This document shows positions 52,705 to 58,200 of a stretch of 64,000 bases of DNA, one piece after another; the stretch's first letter is position 1; each line of letters opens with the position of its first letter. The translations under genes and the position numbers were made by a program. This stretch comes from Aphrophora alni (lineage: Eukaryota; Arthropoda; Insecta; Hemiptera; Aphrophoridae), in assembly GCA_963513935.1 (NCBI GenBank), contig OY740765.1, positions 77,411,054 to 77,475,053 on the forward strand. Reading direction: 5' to 3'. The notes under the pieces are model-generated. The model saw only the letters and a program-made list of their open reading frames with translations, had not been told where the DNA came from and did no database searches.

Positions 52705-54454
52705 ACCTGGCCAAACCATTCGTAAGTTTAGTGAAGTTAATAATATGAAATTAGATCATGGATATTATAGACTGAAATATCTTTAATAACATGAGAAGTA
52801 AAAGTGAACAATTGTCATTATGTCTTACAGTCTAACCTATAAATACGTTAGGTTTGATAGTTTTTTATTGTGATTTTTCAGTGAAAAATAGTAATCGGCG
52901 CAAGGAAAACATTATTTATTCTGATGAAGTAAGGTATGTAGTAGACGATAAAAAAATTTAATCCGAAAAATATGGTACCACCTTAAAGTAAACATTTACC
53001 AAATCGTGTTTTACATACCTCATTATTAAACAATTGGATCATCCTTAAGCTGGGGAGACCATTTTCAAGTATCAAAATCCATTATTTCTGTCAAAAATAA
53101 TCAATTTAAAAGTTTGCTTTCGATGTGCAGAATACATAATGAGTCTATACGTCTAGGTTTCTTAGCTAATAGAATAGTGTGTCTTTAAACGTATGTGCAT
53201 TAACTGTCTTCTAACAGGTAAATATTACTACACTGTATGATTTCAGAATCATGTAAACTAGGTATAATAAAATATGTATGTATATATTGACCTTCCCAGA
53301 TCTGGAAGGTATATATATTTACCTAACCAGACCTATTTCAGTGGATGAACAAACATCGAGTGATGAGACACTCAATTTGCTATAGGAATTAATGTAGACA
53401 GATGCCTTAACTTCATAATCCTAGAATTTCGTACTTTTAAATTGCTCATTTTTGACAGAAATAATAGATTTATATACTTGAAAAAGTCTTTCCAGCATAA
53501 GGATGATCCAATTGTTTAATGGTGAGGTATGTAAAACACGATTTCATGAAATGTCTATATTAAATCGCAACATGGTATGAACTAGATATTTACCAAAAAA
53601 AAAGTGACCTCCACATTGAAAACATTATTCATTCTTAAGAAGTAAAGTATGTAGTAAAAGATTTAAAAAATCCCGAAAATTAGCAATCACCTTTACGTAA
53701 ATAAATACCTAATATCTTTACATATAGTCACTCCGCCAGACCTAATAAAACTATATGTTTTCATACTAACTTGAATAAGGTAGTCATAACCAGAGCTGGA
53801 TTTTCATTCCTAATAAACTAACCAAACCTGGATTTCGTTATTTTATATAGATTATTTTCCAGTAAAATAATGTATTTAGCTACTTCAAAAGCATCTGGCA
53901 ACATATAATATAATGTATATTTTTTTTCAAAATAAGCTAGGTAGTAAACGATTTCAAAGATTTTCTTAATGAAATTTCAAGGCAAGCTTCAATCCATAAG
54001 TAACAAAAAGCAAAAACACTACATGCTAATTTTATTCTTACCTCTTAGTATCTTTCATTTCTATGCAAACGACAGATGATGCAGTTTTTTCAACAACATC
54101 GGCAATGAAATTATATTTGTTTCGATTACTTCCTAATCCACCGAATTTGCCTGTCAGACCCATTGCATCAACCTTTGGTAACTCTGGTAGAACATCAAAA
54201 AAATCAGAACACAATTTAGTCAAAACTCTATCTTCAGACCAGTATGCTTTATACGTCAAATTTATTCCTATGACTAAACCCGCCGCCAAACCTAACCTAA
54301 AAAGTGATTTAGAACTTTTCTGATAAAAATGAAAAGAAAATGGATTCCCTTCAAAATCATTGCGACAGGTGTTGAACTTGTTAGCAAATGGAGAGCATTT
54401 ACCAACATTAAAATATTTGAAGAATTTGACGAACTTTAAAGTTGACAAACTCAT
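14395..54454 (-). CDS. HtrA2: HtrA2/Omi mitochondrial serine protease gene, four exons, 3' end beyond window
   Basis: Gene-level entry. Exons are 54042-54454, 39759-39882, 27346-27435 and 14395-14589, all on the minus strand. Exon lengths of 413, 124, 90 and 195 nt join without a frame break to give 274 codons. The order of parts is that of HtrA2: mitochondrial leader, one membrane anchor, then a trypsin-like protease domain with the His motif (TNAHV, His168) and the Asp motif (SDLATVRI, Asp200), ending at YIQTDAAIT just before the expected GNSGGP serine loop. In the family the mature protease sits in the mitochondrial intermembrane space, does protein quality control and can be released to promote apoptosis. 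The serine exon and the PDZ domain are not visible and should lie to the left of base 1. Introns are 14159, 12323 and 12756 bp, unusually long and even. Parent identity is firm; exact orthology (HtrA2 rather than another HtrA) rests on the leader plus anchor. Confidence 0.93.
14749..15060 (+). repeat. Possible hAT-type repeat end followed by poly(A)
   Basis: Begins CAGTACTTCTCAAACTGTGC, close to the CAG.G.TTCTCAAAC.. ends of hAT elements, and runs to a 27-nt poly(A) at 15030-15056. No matching opposite end or 8-bp duplication was found, so only the one end is supported. Confidence 0.35.
15943..18090 (-). pseudogene. Non-LTR ORF2, reverse transcriptase domain
   Basis: Open for over 680 codons in the frame that opens upstream of Met at 17988. 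Reverse transcriptase motifs in order: [59 protein letters not shown] (first Asp), [17 protein letters not shown], and [12 protein letters not shown] (the catalytic Asp pair as FADD). The thumb ([20 protein letters not shown]) and a C-terminal domain ending [14 protein letters not shown] follow; there is no RNase H domain, in keeping with CR1/Jockey groups. Intact apart from being cut off from its endonuclease by the frameshift near 18100. Confidence 0.92.
18095..18866 (-). pseudogene. Non-LTR ORF2, endonuclease domain
   Basis: Apurinic-type endonuclease that nicks the target DNA to prime reverse transcription. Motifs in order: [14 protein letters not shown] (Asn), VIVLSEIWI (catalytic Glu), [20 protein letters not shown] (Asp/Asn), CIDHV and [11 protein letters not shown] (catalytic Asp-His pair). 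All the expected catalytic residues are present. The frame ends at a stop near 18090 ([10 protein letters not shown]) because of a one-base loss in the A run at about 18100-18106; in the neighbouring frame the protein continues without further interruption into the reverse transcriptase. Confidence 0.88.
19076..19995 (-). pseudogene. Non-LTR ORF1 protein: PHD-type finger, coiled coil, FP-like domain, one frameshift
   Basis: The start is taken at the ATG at 19995 ([20 protein letters not shown]) because cysteines follow at once; the frame open to 20115 upstream is untranslated leader. Residues 1-55 hold a C-X2-C...C-X2-C...H-X2-C...C-X2-C array (CGVC, CDEC, FHGAC, CCDPC), a PHD-type zinc finger typical of ORF1 in CR1/Jockey-like elements. 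A coiled-coil stretch follows ([14 protein letters not shown]). The frame breaks near 19625-19640 within GAAACTTACACG; skipping ahead one base continues the coiled coil into [20 protein letters not shown] and EIHGIPQK...[11 protein letters not shown], a domain related to the baculovirus FP / LINE ORF1 RNA-binding family. The role is RNA binding and chaperoning in the retrotransposition particle. Confidence 0.82.
20161..20939. other. Intron 3 sequence, possible hAT end
   Basis: No gene. ACAGATTGGGAACCACTG at about 20663-20681 resembles an inverted hAT terminus (CAGTGGTTCCCAATCTGT), but no partner end was found. Confidence 0.35.
20940..22190 (+). repeat. Dispersed repeat family, copy 2, split by a mariner MITE
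   Basis: Homologous in order to 11479-12070, with blocks before 21361 (GCTTGTGCCATAAACATG, GGTCAAGGTTCATTTTGG, GCCAATTATTCCTGAAG) and after 21606 (TTTGTTTGGGTCCTTAAAG, CTGATTTTGAAAAAAAAATC). Copy 1 is continuous at the point where the MITE sits in copy 2. Two internal blocks of about 110 bp (GAGATATGGCCATGAGTACT and GAGATATGGTCAAAATCTGC regions) are direct repeats of each other. Confidence 0.65.
21363..21604. mobile_element. mariner-type MITE, 242 bp, TA target duplication
   Basis: Inverted ends CAGGGTGGGCCATAAGTCAC (left) and CAGGATGGGCCATAAGTCAC (right, reverse complement), matching for 26 bp with one difference, flanked by TA at 21361-21362 and 21605-21606. No coding capacity; the centre is TTAATTAA-rich. 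Inserted in a dispersed repeat whose intact copy is at 11479-12070. Confidence 0.93.
22197..23013. mobile_element. pogo/Tigger-like non-autonomous element, 817 bp
   Basis: Ends CAGTAGAACCCCTCTTAACC and (right, reverse complement) CAGTAGAACCTCTGTTAACC, flanked by TA at 22195-22196 and 23014-23015; this CAGTAGAACC..C..TTAACCGG type is the hallmark of pogo/Tigger ends. GGCCGGTTAATC repeats near both ends. No transposase. The interior carries a GC-rich minisatellite (22685-22905). Confidence 0.92.
22685..22905 (+). repeat. GC-rich minisatellite, three units of 64-75 bp
   Basis: Units share GACAATGGGATACCGC (22711, 22786, 22850), ACAAAGTC.TTTGATATCG and CCGCCGC(TTTGGTG). Strikingly GC-rich against the AT-rich surroundings. 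The frames across it encode repeated peptides, which is a by-product of the repeat rather than evidence for a gene. Confidence 0.9.
23016..23929. other. Intron 3 sequence, nothing recognised
   Basis: No gene or structured repeat found on either strand. Confidence 0.5.
23930..24313 (+). mobile_element. Small non-autonomous Helitron (3' end clear, 5' end approximate)
   Basis: Ends in a short GC hairpin, CCCGTACGAAGGACGGG (24285-24301), followed ten bases later by CTAGT at 24309-24313 and then T, the standard Helitron 3' terminus. The body (ACTCAATCACGTAAAAACTA, CTGGACCCATTGAGCTGAAA) has the look of common insect Helitron tails. The 5' start near 23930 (ACTATTATATTAAAATTTT) is inferred; I do not see a convincing TC start. 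Confidence 0.6.
24817..25432 (+). mobile_element. Solo LTR of a Ty3-type element, 616 bp, CTAC duplication
   Basis: Starts TGTTAGGAATTAGGATAT and ends CCATTTCTAACA, flanked by CTAC at 24813-24816 and 25433-25436. The ends resemble those of the LTRs at 31756 and 36963 (TGTTAGGAATAAG; ACTGAACCACTGAT, AAAGAACCCAGGCAGTTT), so it is a diverged relative. A TATA-like ATGATATATAAACCC lies near 24957. Bases about 25045-25130 hold a tandem duplication (GAAGATAGCCAGACNGACTT, GGCGAGTAAGAGCT). No internal region remains, so it arose by LTR recombination. Confidence 0.9.
25437..26999. other. Intron 3 sequence with a short degenerate repeat patch
   Basis: No gene. At 25900-26215 short motifs recur (GAAATAACGATAAAAATGCG twice; TATGACTCATGTGTCTGGAA-like block twice), a small low-order repeat of unknown origin. 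Confidence 0.45.
27000..27215. repeat. Inverted pair of Penelope-type terminal repeats
   Basis: Left part, reverse complemented (GAGAGTGGATTTATACTCTC, GAAACATTGTATATT, ACACAAATGATGGTAAATGT), matches the right part on the plus strand (GAGAGTTGATTTATACTCTC, AAAATGTTGTGTAATAG, ATACAAATGATGGCAAATGT). The same block sits at 51761-51840 at the 3' end of the Penelope-like element. So this is a head-to-head pair with only about 60 bp between, without coding sequence. The left copy ends 5.1 kb from any PLE coding region. Confidence 0.75.
27346..27435 (-). CDS. HtrA2: HtrA2 exon 3: catalytic aspartate segment
   Basis: A 90-nt, 30-codon exon in phase 0/0. Acceptor ATTGTTTCAG, donor GTATGGTG after the codon for Asp209. 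It reads [20 protein letters not shown] followed by [10 protein letters not shown], and contains catalytic Asp200 ([16 protein letters not shown] in vertebrate HtrA2). No stop or frameshift. The donor is a weaker match than those of exons 1 and 4 (GTATGG rather than GTAAG). Confidence 0.92.
27436..31203. other. Intron 2, distal part; nothing recognised
   Basis: No gene. A T-rich run with G interruptions at 29106-29146 and a (CT)n tract at 30447-30461 are the only simple repeats. Frames such as 29281-29499 minus show no family resemblance. Confidence 0.5.
31756..32357 (+). repeat. 5' LTR
   Basis: 602 bp. A TATA-like GGTATATAAGCGG lies at 31898-31910. It carries one more copy than the 3' LTR of a 13-bp unit (GTATTAAAGTTTT-type) around 32195-32225. 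Confidence 0.95.
32360..32373 (+). promoter_or_regulatory. Candidate primer-binding site
   Basis: TGGTGCATCGGCCG begins two bases after the 5' LTR, the usual position; TGG would pair with a tRNA CCA end. I cannot name the tRNA. Confidence 0.6.
32925..34140 (+). pseudogene. gag: Ty3 Gag with one zinc knuckle (open frame)
   Basis: Start chosen at the ATG at 32925 ([20 protein letters not shown]); the open frame extends 20 codons upstream but lacks an ATG. The central part ([20 protein letters not shown], then [13 protein letters not shown] and [13 protein letters not shown]) is the retrotransposon capsid domain. A Gln/Arg-rich linker precedes one CCHC zinc knuckle, [14 protein letters not shown], at 34056-34097. 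Gag itself is intact, so particle assembly could be possible. It is joined in frame to the deleted pol at about 34140-34385. Labelled pseudogene only because the polyprotein as a whole is defective. Confidence 0.9.
34141..35417 (+). pseudogene. pol: Ty3 Pol remnant: reverse transcriptase tail and RNase H
   Basis: From about 34385 the frame shows the connection region of reverse transcriptase, [20 protein letters not shown] and [10 protein letters not shown]. The protease and the palm with its YxDD are not present between this and the zinc knuckle; only some 80 unassigned codons intervene. A TAA stop at 34587 interrupts after GQHEKAF, and the same frame resumes as [20 protein letters not shown]. 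RNase H residues are kept: [13 protein letters not shown] (Asp), [10 protein letters not shown] (Glu), NDHASLQY (Asp). At about 35324-35330 an extra G in a G run shifts the frame, so the last 35 codons before the stop at 35417 are off frame. Confidence 0.9.
35296..36312 (+). pseudogene. pol: Ty3 integrase, in shifted frame, otherwise intact
   Basis: Inserts cDNA into the host genome. The N-terminal HHCC zinc domain spans the frame break ([11 protein letters not shown] upstream, CHKCQ downstream). The catalytic core is complete: [10 protein letters not shown] (Asp), [11 protein letters not shown] (Asp), [11 protein letters not shown] (Glu). The C-terminus has the GPY/F-type module ([18 protein letters not shown]) and ends VHVSRLKQY; no chromodomain is seen. 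Stop TAA at 36310. Without the one-base insertion it would be in frame with RNase H. Confidence 0.93.
36313..36962 (+). other. Ty3 3' untranslated region
   Basis: 650 bp without a frame. The bases just before the 3' LTR, GTCTCGTAGGCGCCGGTGA, are not the purine run normally found as polypurine tract. Confidence 0.7.
36963..37551 (+). repeat. 3' LTR
   Basis: 589 bp, identical to the 5' LTR by eye except for one substitution and one 13-bp unit. Confidence 0.95.
37552..37925 (-). pseudogene. piggyBac transposase C-terminal remnant
   Basis: Reading the minus strand from about 37910: [47 protein letters not shown], then a stop, and after a frameshift [18 protein letters not shown]. This is the family's YN..KPGID..DQM.SY...RKT..WY....LL.T.VVNAW block. 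The N-terminal half and the catalytic aspartates are missing. It is a lineage different from the piggyBac copies at 1-650 and 43811-46071. Confidence 0.85.
38203..39758. other. Intron 2, proximal part
   Basis: No gene. A compound (CA)n/(TC)n microsatellite is at 39457-39545. Confidence 0.6.
39457..39545. repeat. (CA)n with (TC)n microsatellite
   Basis: CA repeats interrupted by CTCTCTCTCTCTC at 39485-39498. Lies about 200 bp downstream of HtrA2 exon 2's donor on the transcript. Confidence 0.97.
39759..39882 (-). CDS. HtrA2: HtrA2 exon 2: catalytic histidine segment
   Basis: This 124-nt exon is too short for a long-ORF search and was found by reading the minus strand. Acceptor TTTGTTACAG at 39883-39892; donor GTAATTCA after CAG. 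The first base completes codon 138 (Arg), then 41 codons follow, ending in phase 0. It encodes [20 protein letters not shown] and onward, the most conserved HtrA block, with catalytic His168 in TNAHV. The end, PNSIIQ, continues directly into VRLFDGT of exon 3, as in other insect HtrA2 proteins. Confidence 0.94.
40573..41119 (+). mobile_element. Merlin-type DNA transposon derivative, 547 bp, 8-bp duplication
   Basis: Inverted ends of 51 bp with one mismatch, starting GGGTCTTTTTTAGAAGAGGG at both ends, bordered by AAAGTCTT on each side (40565-40572 and 41120-41127). An 8-9 bp duplication and GG-starting ends fit Merlin/IS1016-type elements, and the only ORF inside looks like the start of an IS1595/ISXO2-type transposase. 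So this is an internally deleted copy that still has its 5' coding end and probably its promoter. Confidence 0.8.
40792..40977 (+). pseudogene. Merlin transposase N-terminal fragment
   Basis: 61 codons from an [23 protein letters not shown], then [20 protein letters not shown] and [17 protein letters not shown]. The pattern (FLQ..G/H.L.....C..GH.M.L.......WRC....C) is that of the N-terminal zinc region of IS1595/ISXO2-like (Merlin) transposases, which normally continue for some 200 residues into a DDE domain. The DDE domain is gone, and the frame ends soon after the second cysteine pair. Family assignment is from the motif spacing and the element's ends together. Confidence 0.65.
41128..41879. 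other. Intron 1 sequence, nothing recognised
   Basis: No gene or structured repeat found. Confidence 0.5.
41880..42540 (-). pseudogene. Non-LTR element remnant: ORF1 gag piece joined to ORF2 C-terminus
   Basis: On the minus strand 42537-42289 reads [20 protein letters not shown], then [17 protein letters not shown] and [13 protein letters not shown], a pattern of the RNA-binding Gag-like ORF1 of Jockey/I-type elements (F..PF.I.KAI....G....I.KL..G.LL.E). Downstream, 42200-41900 gives [20 protein letters not shown], then a shifted [20 protein letters not shown] and LTVRHILI, the tail after the RNase H domain (LRIGHTRLTHG..., ..C..C...LTVEHIL). Several stops and shifts. Most of ORF2 is missing between the two pieces, although element order and direction are preserved. 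Confidence 0.7.
42541..43806. other. Intron 1 sequence, nothing recognised
   Basis: No gene or structured repeat found. Confidence 0.5.
43811..46071 (-). mobile_element. Complete but inactive piggyBac element, 2261 bp
   Basis: Bordered by TTAA (43807-43810 and 46072-46075). Ends are inverted CCCTTTGC. A subterminal motif of about 26 bp occurs once inverted at the left (43857-43883) and three times at the right (45881-45906, 45927-45952, 46006-46032), with core GGYCACTAYRNGTRGRMC and a tail like CCGAGC. Transposase pieces lie between on the minus strand in the proper order. The length is typical of a full piggyBac. Confidence 0.9.
44159..45610 (-). pseudogene. piggyBac transposase, several frameshifts and a lost catalytic residue
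   Basis: From 45610: an acidic N-terminal domain ([28 protein letters not shown]). From 45071: [12 protein letters not shown] and [20 protein letters not shown], then [20 protein letters not shown], the region of the first catalytic aspartate (consensus SIDES...FKGR); here the Asp is His. From 44359: [40 protein letters not shown], the conserved C-terminal core. Frames between these blocks are broken. Cannot be active. Confidence 0.85.
46460..46860 (+). pseudogene. Tc1/mariner-superfamily transposase C-terminal remnant
   Basis: Reads [51 protein letters not shown] then a stop, and in a shifted frame [20 protein letters not shown]. This is the family's IGRRG.IEWP.RSPDLTPLDFF.W block with the tail helix (KTP..D...L..RI...C). 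Catalytic aspartates upstream are lost or unreadable. Confidence 0.8.
47120..47420 (-). pseudogene. Second copy of the same mariner tail, opposite orientation
   Basis: On the minus strand it reads ...[12 protein letters not shown] then stop, [16 protein letters not shown], with shifts. It is an inverted relative of 46660-46920, including the 3' flank (TAAAGGTACTGCACAAACTGG at about 46904 against CCAGTTTGTACAGTACCTTTA at 47146), so the two copies point towards each other with some 200 bp between. Confidence 0.75.
47612..47632. repeat. TA microsatellite
   Basis: (TA)n of about ten units. Confidence 0.95.
47877..48046. repeat. (AAT)n then interrupted (TA)n
   Basis: AATAAT repeat at about 47877-47913, then TA/TATAC-rich sequence at 47971-48046. 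Confidence 0.95.
48170..49290 (+). repeat. Degenerate tandem repeat, units of roughly 120-145 bp
   Basis: Recurring blocks, in order, at least six times: (T/G)GATGCAAGTGA(T/C)AGGAT, GGTGCACATTTCATAGTAGA, TTTGTATATTTACAGACTTG, TTTAAATT..CAGCAA.GTA, AACAATAATAA. Units are diverged and of uneven length. No coding capacity. Confidence 0.8.
50049..50126 (-). pseudogene. 5S rRNA 3' part, 78 nt, diverged
   Basis: The minus strand reads GATCACTGAAATCAAGTAAC, ATTGAGCGCAGTTAGTACTT, GGATGGATGACCGCTTGGGA and ACACCACATGCTGTTGGC, which aligns with the last two thirds of arthropod 5S rRNA (GATCACCGAAGTTAAGCAAC ... GTTGGC) with about ten changes, mostly C-to-T / G-to-A. The first 40 or so nucleotides are absent. 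The internal control sequence (TACTTGGATGG.TGACCGC.TGGGAA) is nearly preserved. Either a stray 5S pseudogene or the head of a 5S-derived SINE. Confidence 0.88.
50340..51480 (+). pseudogene. Penelope-like polyprotein: reverse transcriptase C-part and GIY-YIG endonuclease
   Basis: [20 protein letters not shown] is the B-type motif; [13 protein letters not shown] carries the catalytic Asp pair (YVDD in relatives, here CVDD). [20 protein letters not shown] follows a stop in the same block, then [20 protein letters not shown] and [10 protein letters not shown], the typical linker before the nuclease. At 51035-51135: [20 protein letters not shown] and [13 protein letters not shown], the GIY-YIG core (IYS ... 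YIG). [17 protein letters not shown] follows after another stop. Stops and shifts make it inactive. In Penelope-like elements the nuclease nicks the target and the RT copies the RNA. Confidence 0.9.
51761..51800 (+). ncRNA. Hammerhead-like motif in Penelope terminal repeat
   Basis: CACTTAATAAC, then stem GGGAG / CTCTC around the loop TTGATTTATA, then GAAACATCG. Two relatives lie at 27133-27170 (plus; CACTTGATAAC, GAGAG/CTCTC, then AAAATG) and 27034-27072 (minus; CACTTTATAAT, GAGAG/CTCTC, GAAACATTG). The order box-stem-GAAAC matches a hammerhead core, but the first box is a poor fit to CUGANGA, so self-cleavage is doubtful for these copies. Confidence 0.35.
51880..53960. repeat. Cluster of inverted and direct repeats
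   Basis: One pair: 53006-53116 and 53437-53550 are inverted copies (ATCGTGTTTTACATACCTCA, AACAATTGGATCATCCTTA, TTATTTCTGTCAAAAAT). A second pair: about 52300-52390 (AAAGGTGGCGACTT, AATAATGTTTTCCTTGCGC) against 52885-52985 inverted (GCGCAAGGAAAACATTATTT, ACCACCTTAAAG); a third, looser copy at 53600-53720. (TG)n followed by (TA)n lies at 52631-52700. The right border (53700-53960) continues into intron 1 close to exon 1. No coding capacity; possibly one nested MITE family. Confidence 0.7.
54042..54454 (-). CDS. HtrA2: HtrA2 exon 1: mitochondrial leader, membrane anchor, start of protease domain
   Basis: Codes for residues 1-137 plus two bases of codon 138. The start ATG at 54454-54452 is the first in the frame and opens a Lys/Phe-rich, acid-poor N-terminus (about residues 1-35) typical of a mitochondrial targeting signal. 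Residues 51-69 ([19 protein letters not shown]) form the single hydrophobic anchor. Residues 113-138 ([20 protein letters not shown] onward) are the conserved beginning of the HtrA2 protease domain. The exon ends AAGAG followed by the donor GTAAGAAT, phase 2. I could not identify an IAP-binding tetrapeptide after the anchor, which is variable in insects. Upstream lies a 185-bp tandem repeat, so the promoter is not obvious. Confidence 0.93.
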
Positions 54455-54654
54455 GGTATTGTGCTAAATTTGCTACTACAAGTAGTGGTCTACTAGTACT
54501 ATTACTATAGTACAGTGATGTGCGAGATCCAAATAAAGTACTCGGTGAACCCATATGACTCAAGTTAAGTCCAAAATTTGAATCCGGATCAGCCCACTTT
54601 TTTTTTTAATGCTTTTCCATGAAGTACAGTTTGCCTACCAAGCAATAGACCATC

Positions 54655-55215
54655 ATTCACAAAATTATGCCTGTCCTGGGCGAACAAAGTTTTTTTTTCA
54701 ATTACAAATTTGGCATTAAGATAAATAACAAACATTTATATCTCCCTGGGTTAAAGTTTAAATGTGAACGCAAAAACTAAATTTCTAATTTCGTCGCACA
54801 ATAAACACGCATGAATGAAAAACACATCATGAATGTGGGCGAACTAAGCGTTTTTAGATTTTGAAATGTGCCATATATATATATAGCAAAAATTTATACC
54901 TACCTCGGGTTAAAGTTTGAAAAGAGGACAAAAAAATTATTTTTTGTAAAGTTGTATTAAAGTTGAGATTATCAGACAGAAATGTGATTTTTAATCGCAC
55001 AAGTACATGCGTGAATAAAAGGGCATATTGTGGGCACAAATGAGTTTTTACGTTTTGACGTTTTGCATATAGGCCTAGATAGCAAATATTTATACATACC
55101 TCGGGTTAAAATTTAAAACGTGGACAAAAACTATTTTTTGAAAAGTTGTTTTAAAGTTGAGGGCACGAGACATAAATGTGATTTTTAATGGCATAAGTAC
55201 ACGCGTGAATAAAAA
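54655..55215 (-). repeat. Tandem repeat 5' of HtrA2, three units of about 185 bp
   Basis: Units at about 54655-54840, 54840-55025 and 55026-55215 share GGCGAAC(A/T)AA, ATTTATA.CT.CCT(C/G)GGTTAAA, GTTTAAA..T.GAC.AAAAAC, and AATAAA..CATG(C/A)GTGAATAA. The array starts about 200 bp upstream of the HtrA2 start codon, where promoter or 5' leader is expected. Confidence 0.8.
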
Positions 55216-58200
55216 TGACTTAAAAAAAAAAAAGTCTTTTGTCCACTTTTGAAATTTTACTCAGAATTTTCTATAAATGTTTTCTATCTACGTGCAAAAT
55301 TTCAATGTTTGTTATTTTTGAATAAAATTTTCATACTGTAAAAAAGGTTTAGTTTGTTCACAATTATTATTCTCTTGTAGTAGGTCTATTGTTCATTCTA
55401 TTCGAGTGCAAAAATGCATCCGGTTGAGTCCACTCTCATTTCCGTCCTTTGTCCTTGATTATTTCTTTGTTTTATGATATTATAATATTATAATTAAATA
55501 TACAAATATATAAATTAATAATTATTTATAAAGATGAAACTATTTGGTTCATAAACAACTAAACAACTACCTGAATCTGTGGTCTATAGTGTACTGCATT
55601 GGTTGTACTGGAACCAAAAAGGAGGGATGTAAAAGTGGACTGAACCAGTTGTAAAATTTGTACCTAACTCGAATTATGTGGCGAATCAACGTTTATTAAA
55701 ATCCTTGGATTCAGACAGAAATGTTCGTAACTAGGAACAAGGTGACGATATAATATTCGTTATAAGGGTCGCCACGGATCTTGACTGATGGTTTGGGCAA
55801 GCGCTGGGTTAGGCGAGGGGAGGAGTGCGGGTACTTTCCTAGAACATTGGTTTTCCAATGTCACAACTAATGTCCGTGAACAAATTATGTATACCCGAGT
55901 TTAAAATATCACATCTCCGAAATGGCCAGTTCAATTTTGACGAGTGACCTATCAAATTAAAGGAAATATTGTCAAATGTTAGGATTACGGAGGTTCAACT
56001 TTTTACATAACTTGTTATAATTTATATCTTGAAAAAAGTGGGAAAAACAGTGATTTTTCACAATTTTTTAGTTATTCTCAACTTCAGACGATTATTACTA
56101 AATACCTATTAAACGTATCAGCTTCAAATTTCAATGGCGTATATGAGGGTGATTTACAAACATTTTTATCAGATATCATAATTTTAACACTATTATTAGT
56201 AATTTTCTTGTCAATTTTGTAAACCTTTCTTAATTTTGTTATCTTGCGTGTAAAATTCCCGTTCAAAGCAACGTTTTGACTATCAATTGATCGTGTGAAC
56301 GAAAAACATGGTGTCTAAAGAAAAAAAAGATAATAGTGATCTGTGATTAGCTTATTATTGTAAAGCCGACTGCGGTAAAATCGACTACTGTAAAGACGAC
56401 GCCGACTCCGGTGCGTGTGCAACTGAACATAGCGGTTATTTACATCGGAGTATTGAACAAACTAGAAGTTTTATCAAAAATATTTTCGAATACATTTTTA
56501 AGATCAACTAATTTACTACAACTTTCTCGCTGGAAGTTTGTTTCTACCACAAAAATTAAAAAAAGTTCTCGCTTACTGACTTTTTCATGTCATTTTGTTT
56601 CAACTTTCTAATATTTTTCATTATTAAAAATTACACATAATTTTTAAACTAAAATATATTTATACCGTTGTATGCGGAAATTCATGCAGAAAAGGGATAT
56701 ATAAGTTTCATTTGTAGTTTTATTATTCTCAAGATGTCTAGGAACGTGTAAACGACAACGCGCTCACCGCTCTGGATTTCTCCGTTTTGCCGTATTAACC
56801 TGATGCGCGGACCGCTGGCGCTGGTTCGCTGTTTCAGAATGGCTAGTAGCGCCGATTCATCGGTCAAGATCTGTGGCGACCCTTTTAGTAATGTGTGAGT
56901 GTGAGTGTGAATTCGAAATAAAATCCACGGATATAGTTTCAAAAAAATCGGTTATATTAAACGCAAAAGTGTAGATTTTTCTAAAACTATCTGATTTGTA
57001 AAGCTGAGTTCGAATCCAATGCGCAAAATCATTCTACGCAGATACTCGAATTCGAAATAATAATCATCCGAATAGTGAAATCATTTGAAAGCGATCAATT
57101 CGATTATCCATTTAACCCGATTATCAACATCGCTACTATATCACTATAGTAGGCTATACTGTTTGGTATCGAATATCGATACTTTTCTTTTGATATTTGT
57201 AGTATCAGTATCGATATCGATGTTCTGATAACATCGGAGTAACTATACTAAAATATGAGTACTAAACTCAATAATACTATAATGAAAACTATAACTACAG
57301 TACTATTAAAAAGTGAACAAAGAATAACTTGAATTATACTAACTTTGTAAATTATATTTCAATTCATCATTCTTTGTTTCACTATTTAAGTTTATTGTTC
57401 GATTTTTAAAAAAGTGTTATTAAAAATCAATATAGGTTTTAAACAAATTGTTAGCCTACAATGATTTTATTCATTAGCAAGAGTTTAAAAGAAGTATCAC
57501 GTCGTGATATGTAATCCAAAAAAGTAAGGTGATTTATAATAATTCATTTAATATGAAATTATTTGTGTTGGAAATATATATTTCTTTTGGAATTTATATT
57601 TAGGTCTTCTAGTTATTTAGTTCATTTTTTCTTTATTTCTTTAAGGTGATGATGACTAAGAGTTTTTTAAACTTTTTAAATACCGGTAACAAGGAAAACA
57701 TAATAATAATAATTTATTATTACATGTTAATATTAATAAATTGATTATGAGTCACATAAAAATGTTTTAATCACAAAATATAATATTAAAATTAAAATAT
57801 ACAATAAATTCTTTTGTTTATTACTAGTAATTCTTTTTGTTTTTTAAGAGAAAAAATATAACTTTATTAGGAGTTGTTTTCCTTGCCAAAATCACTAGAA
57901 AACCATTAAAATCATCAAATGTATAAAGTCATTGTAGGCAAGGTTTTATTCTGTCAAATGTACAGTCAATAAGACATCAAACCAAATATTAAATATACAA
58001 TTTTTTATTACATAGATCCCCTCAGAAGCACATTATAGTGAGTACAAACTTGTTAGCCCGAGCGACTCTAGCTGGATTATACTTTTTTTCATGCAGTCTT
58101 GGGCTAGATCCCTCTCTTTCATTTTCCCTATTAGGTCTCTCTTGATCAACTCTTGTTCTTTTCCAACCCTGATGCTATTAGCTTATTACAGGGTTAAGGG

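Noticed and set aside
57000..57045. GAGTTCGAATCCAATG resembling a tRNA B box
   Set aside because: No A box, no acceptor stem and no cloverleaf on either side.
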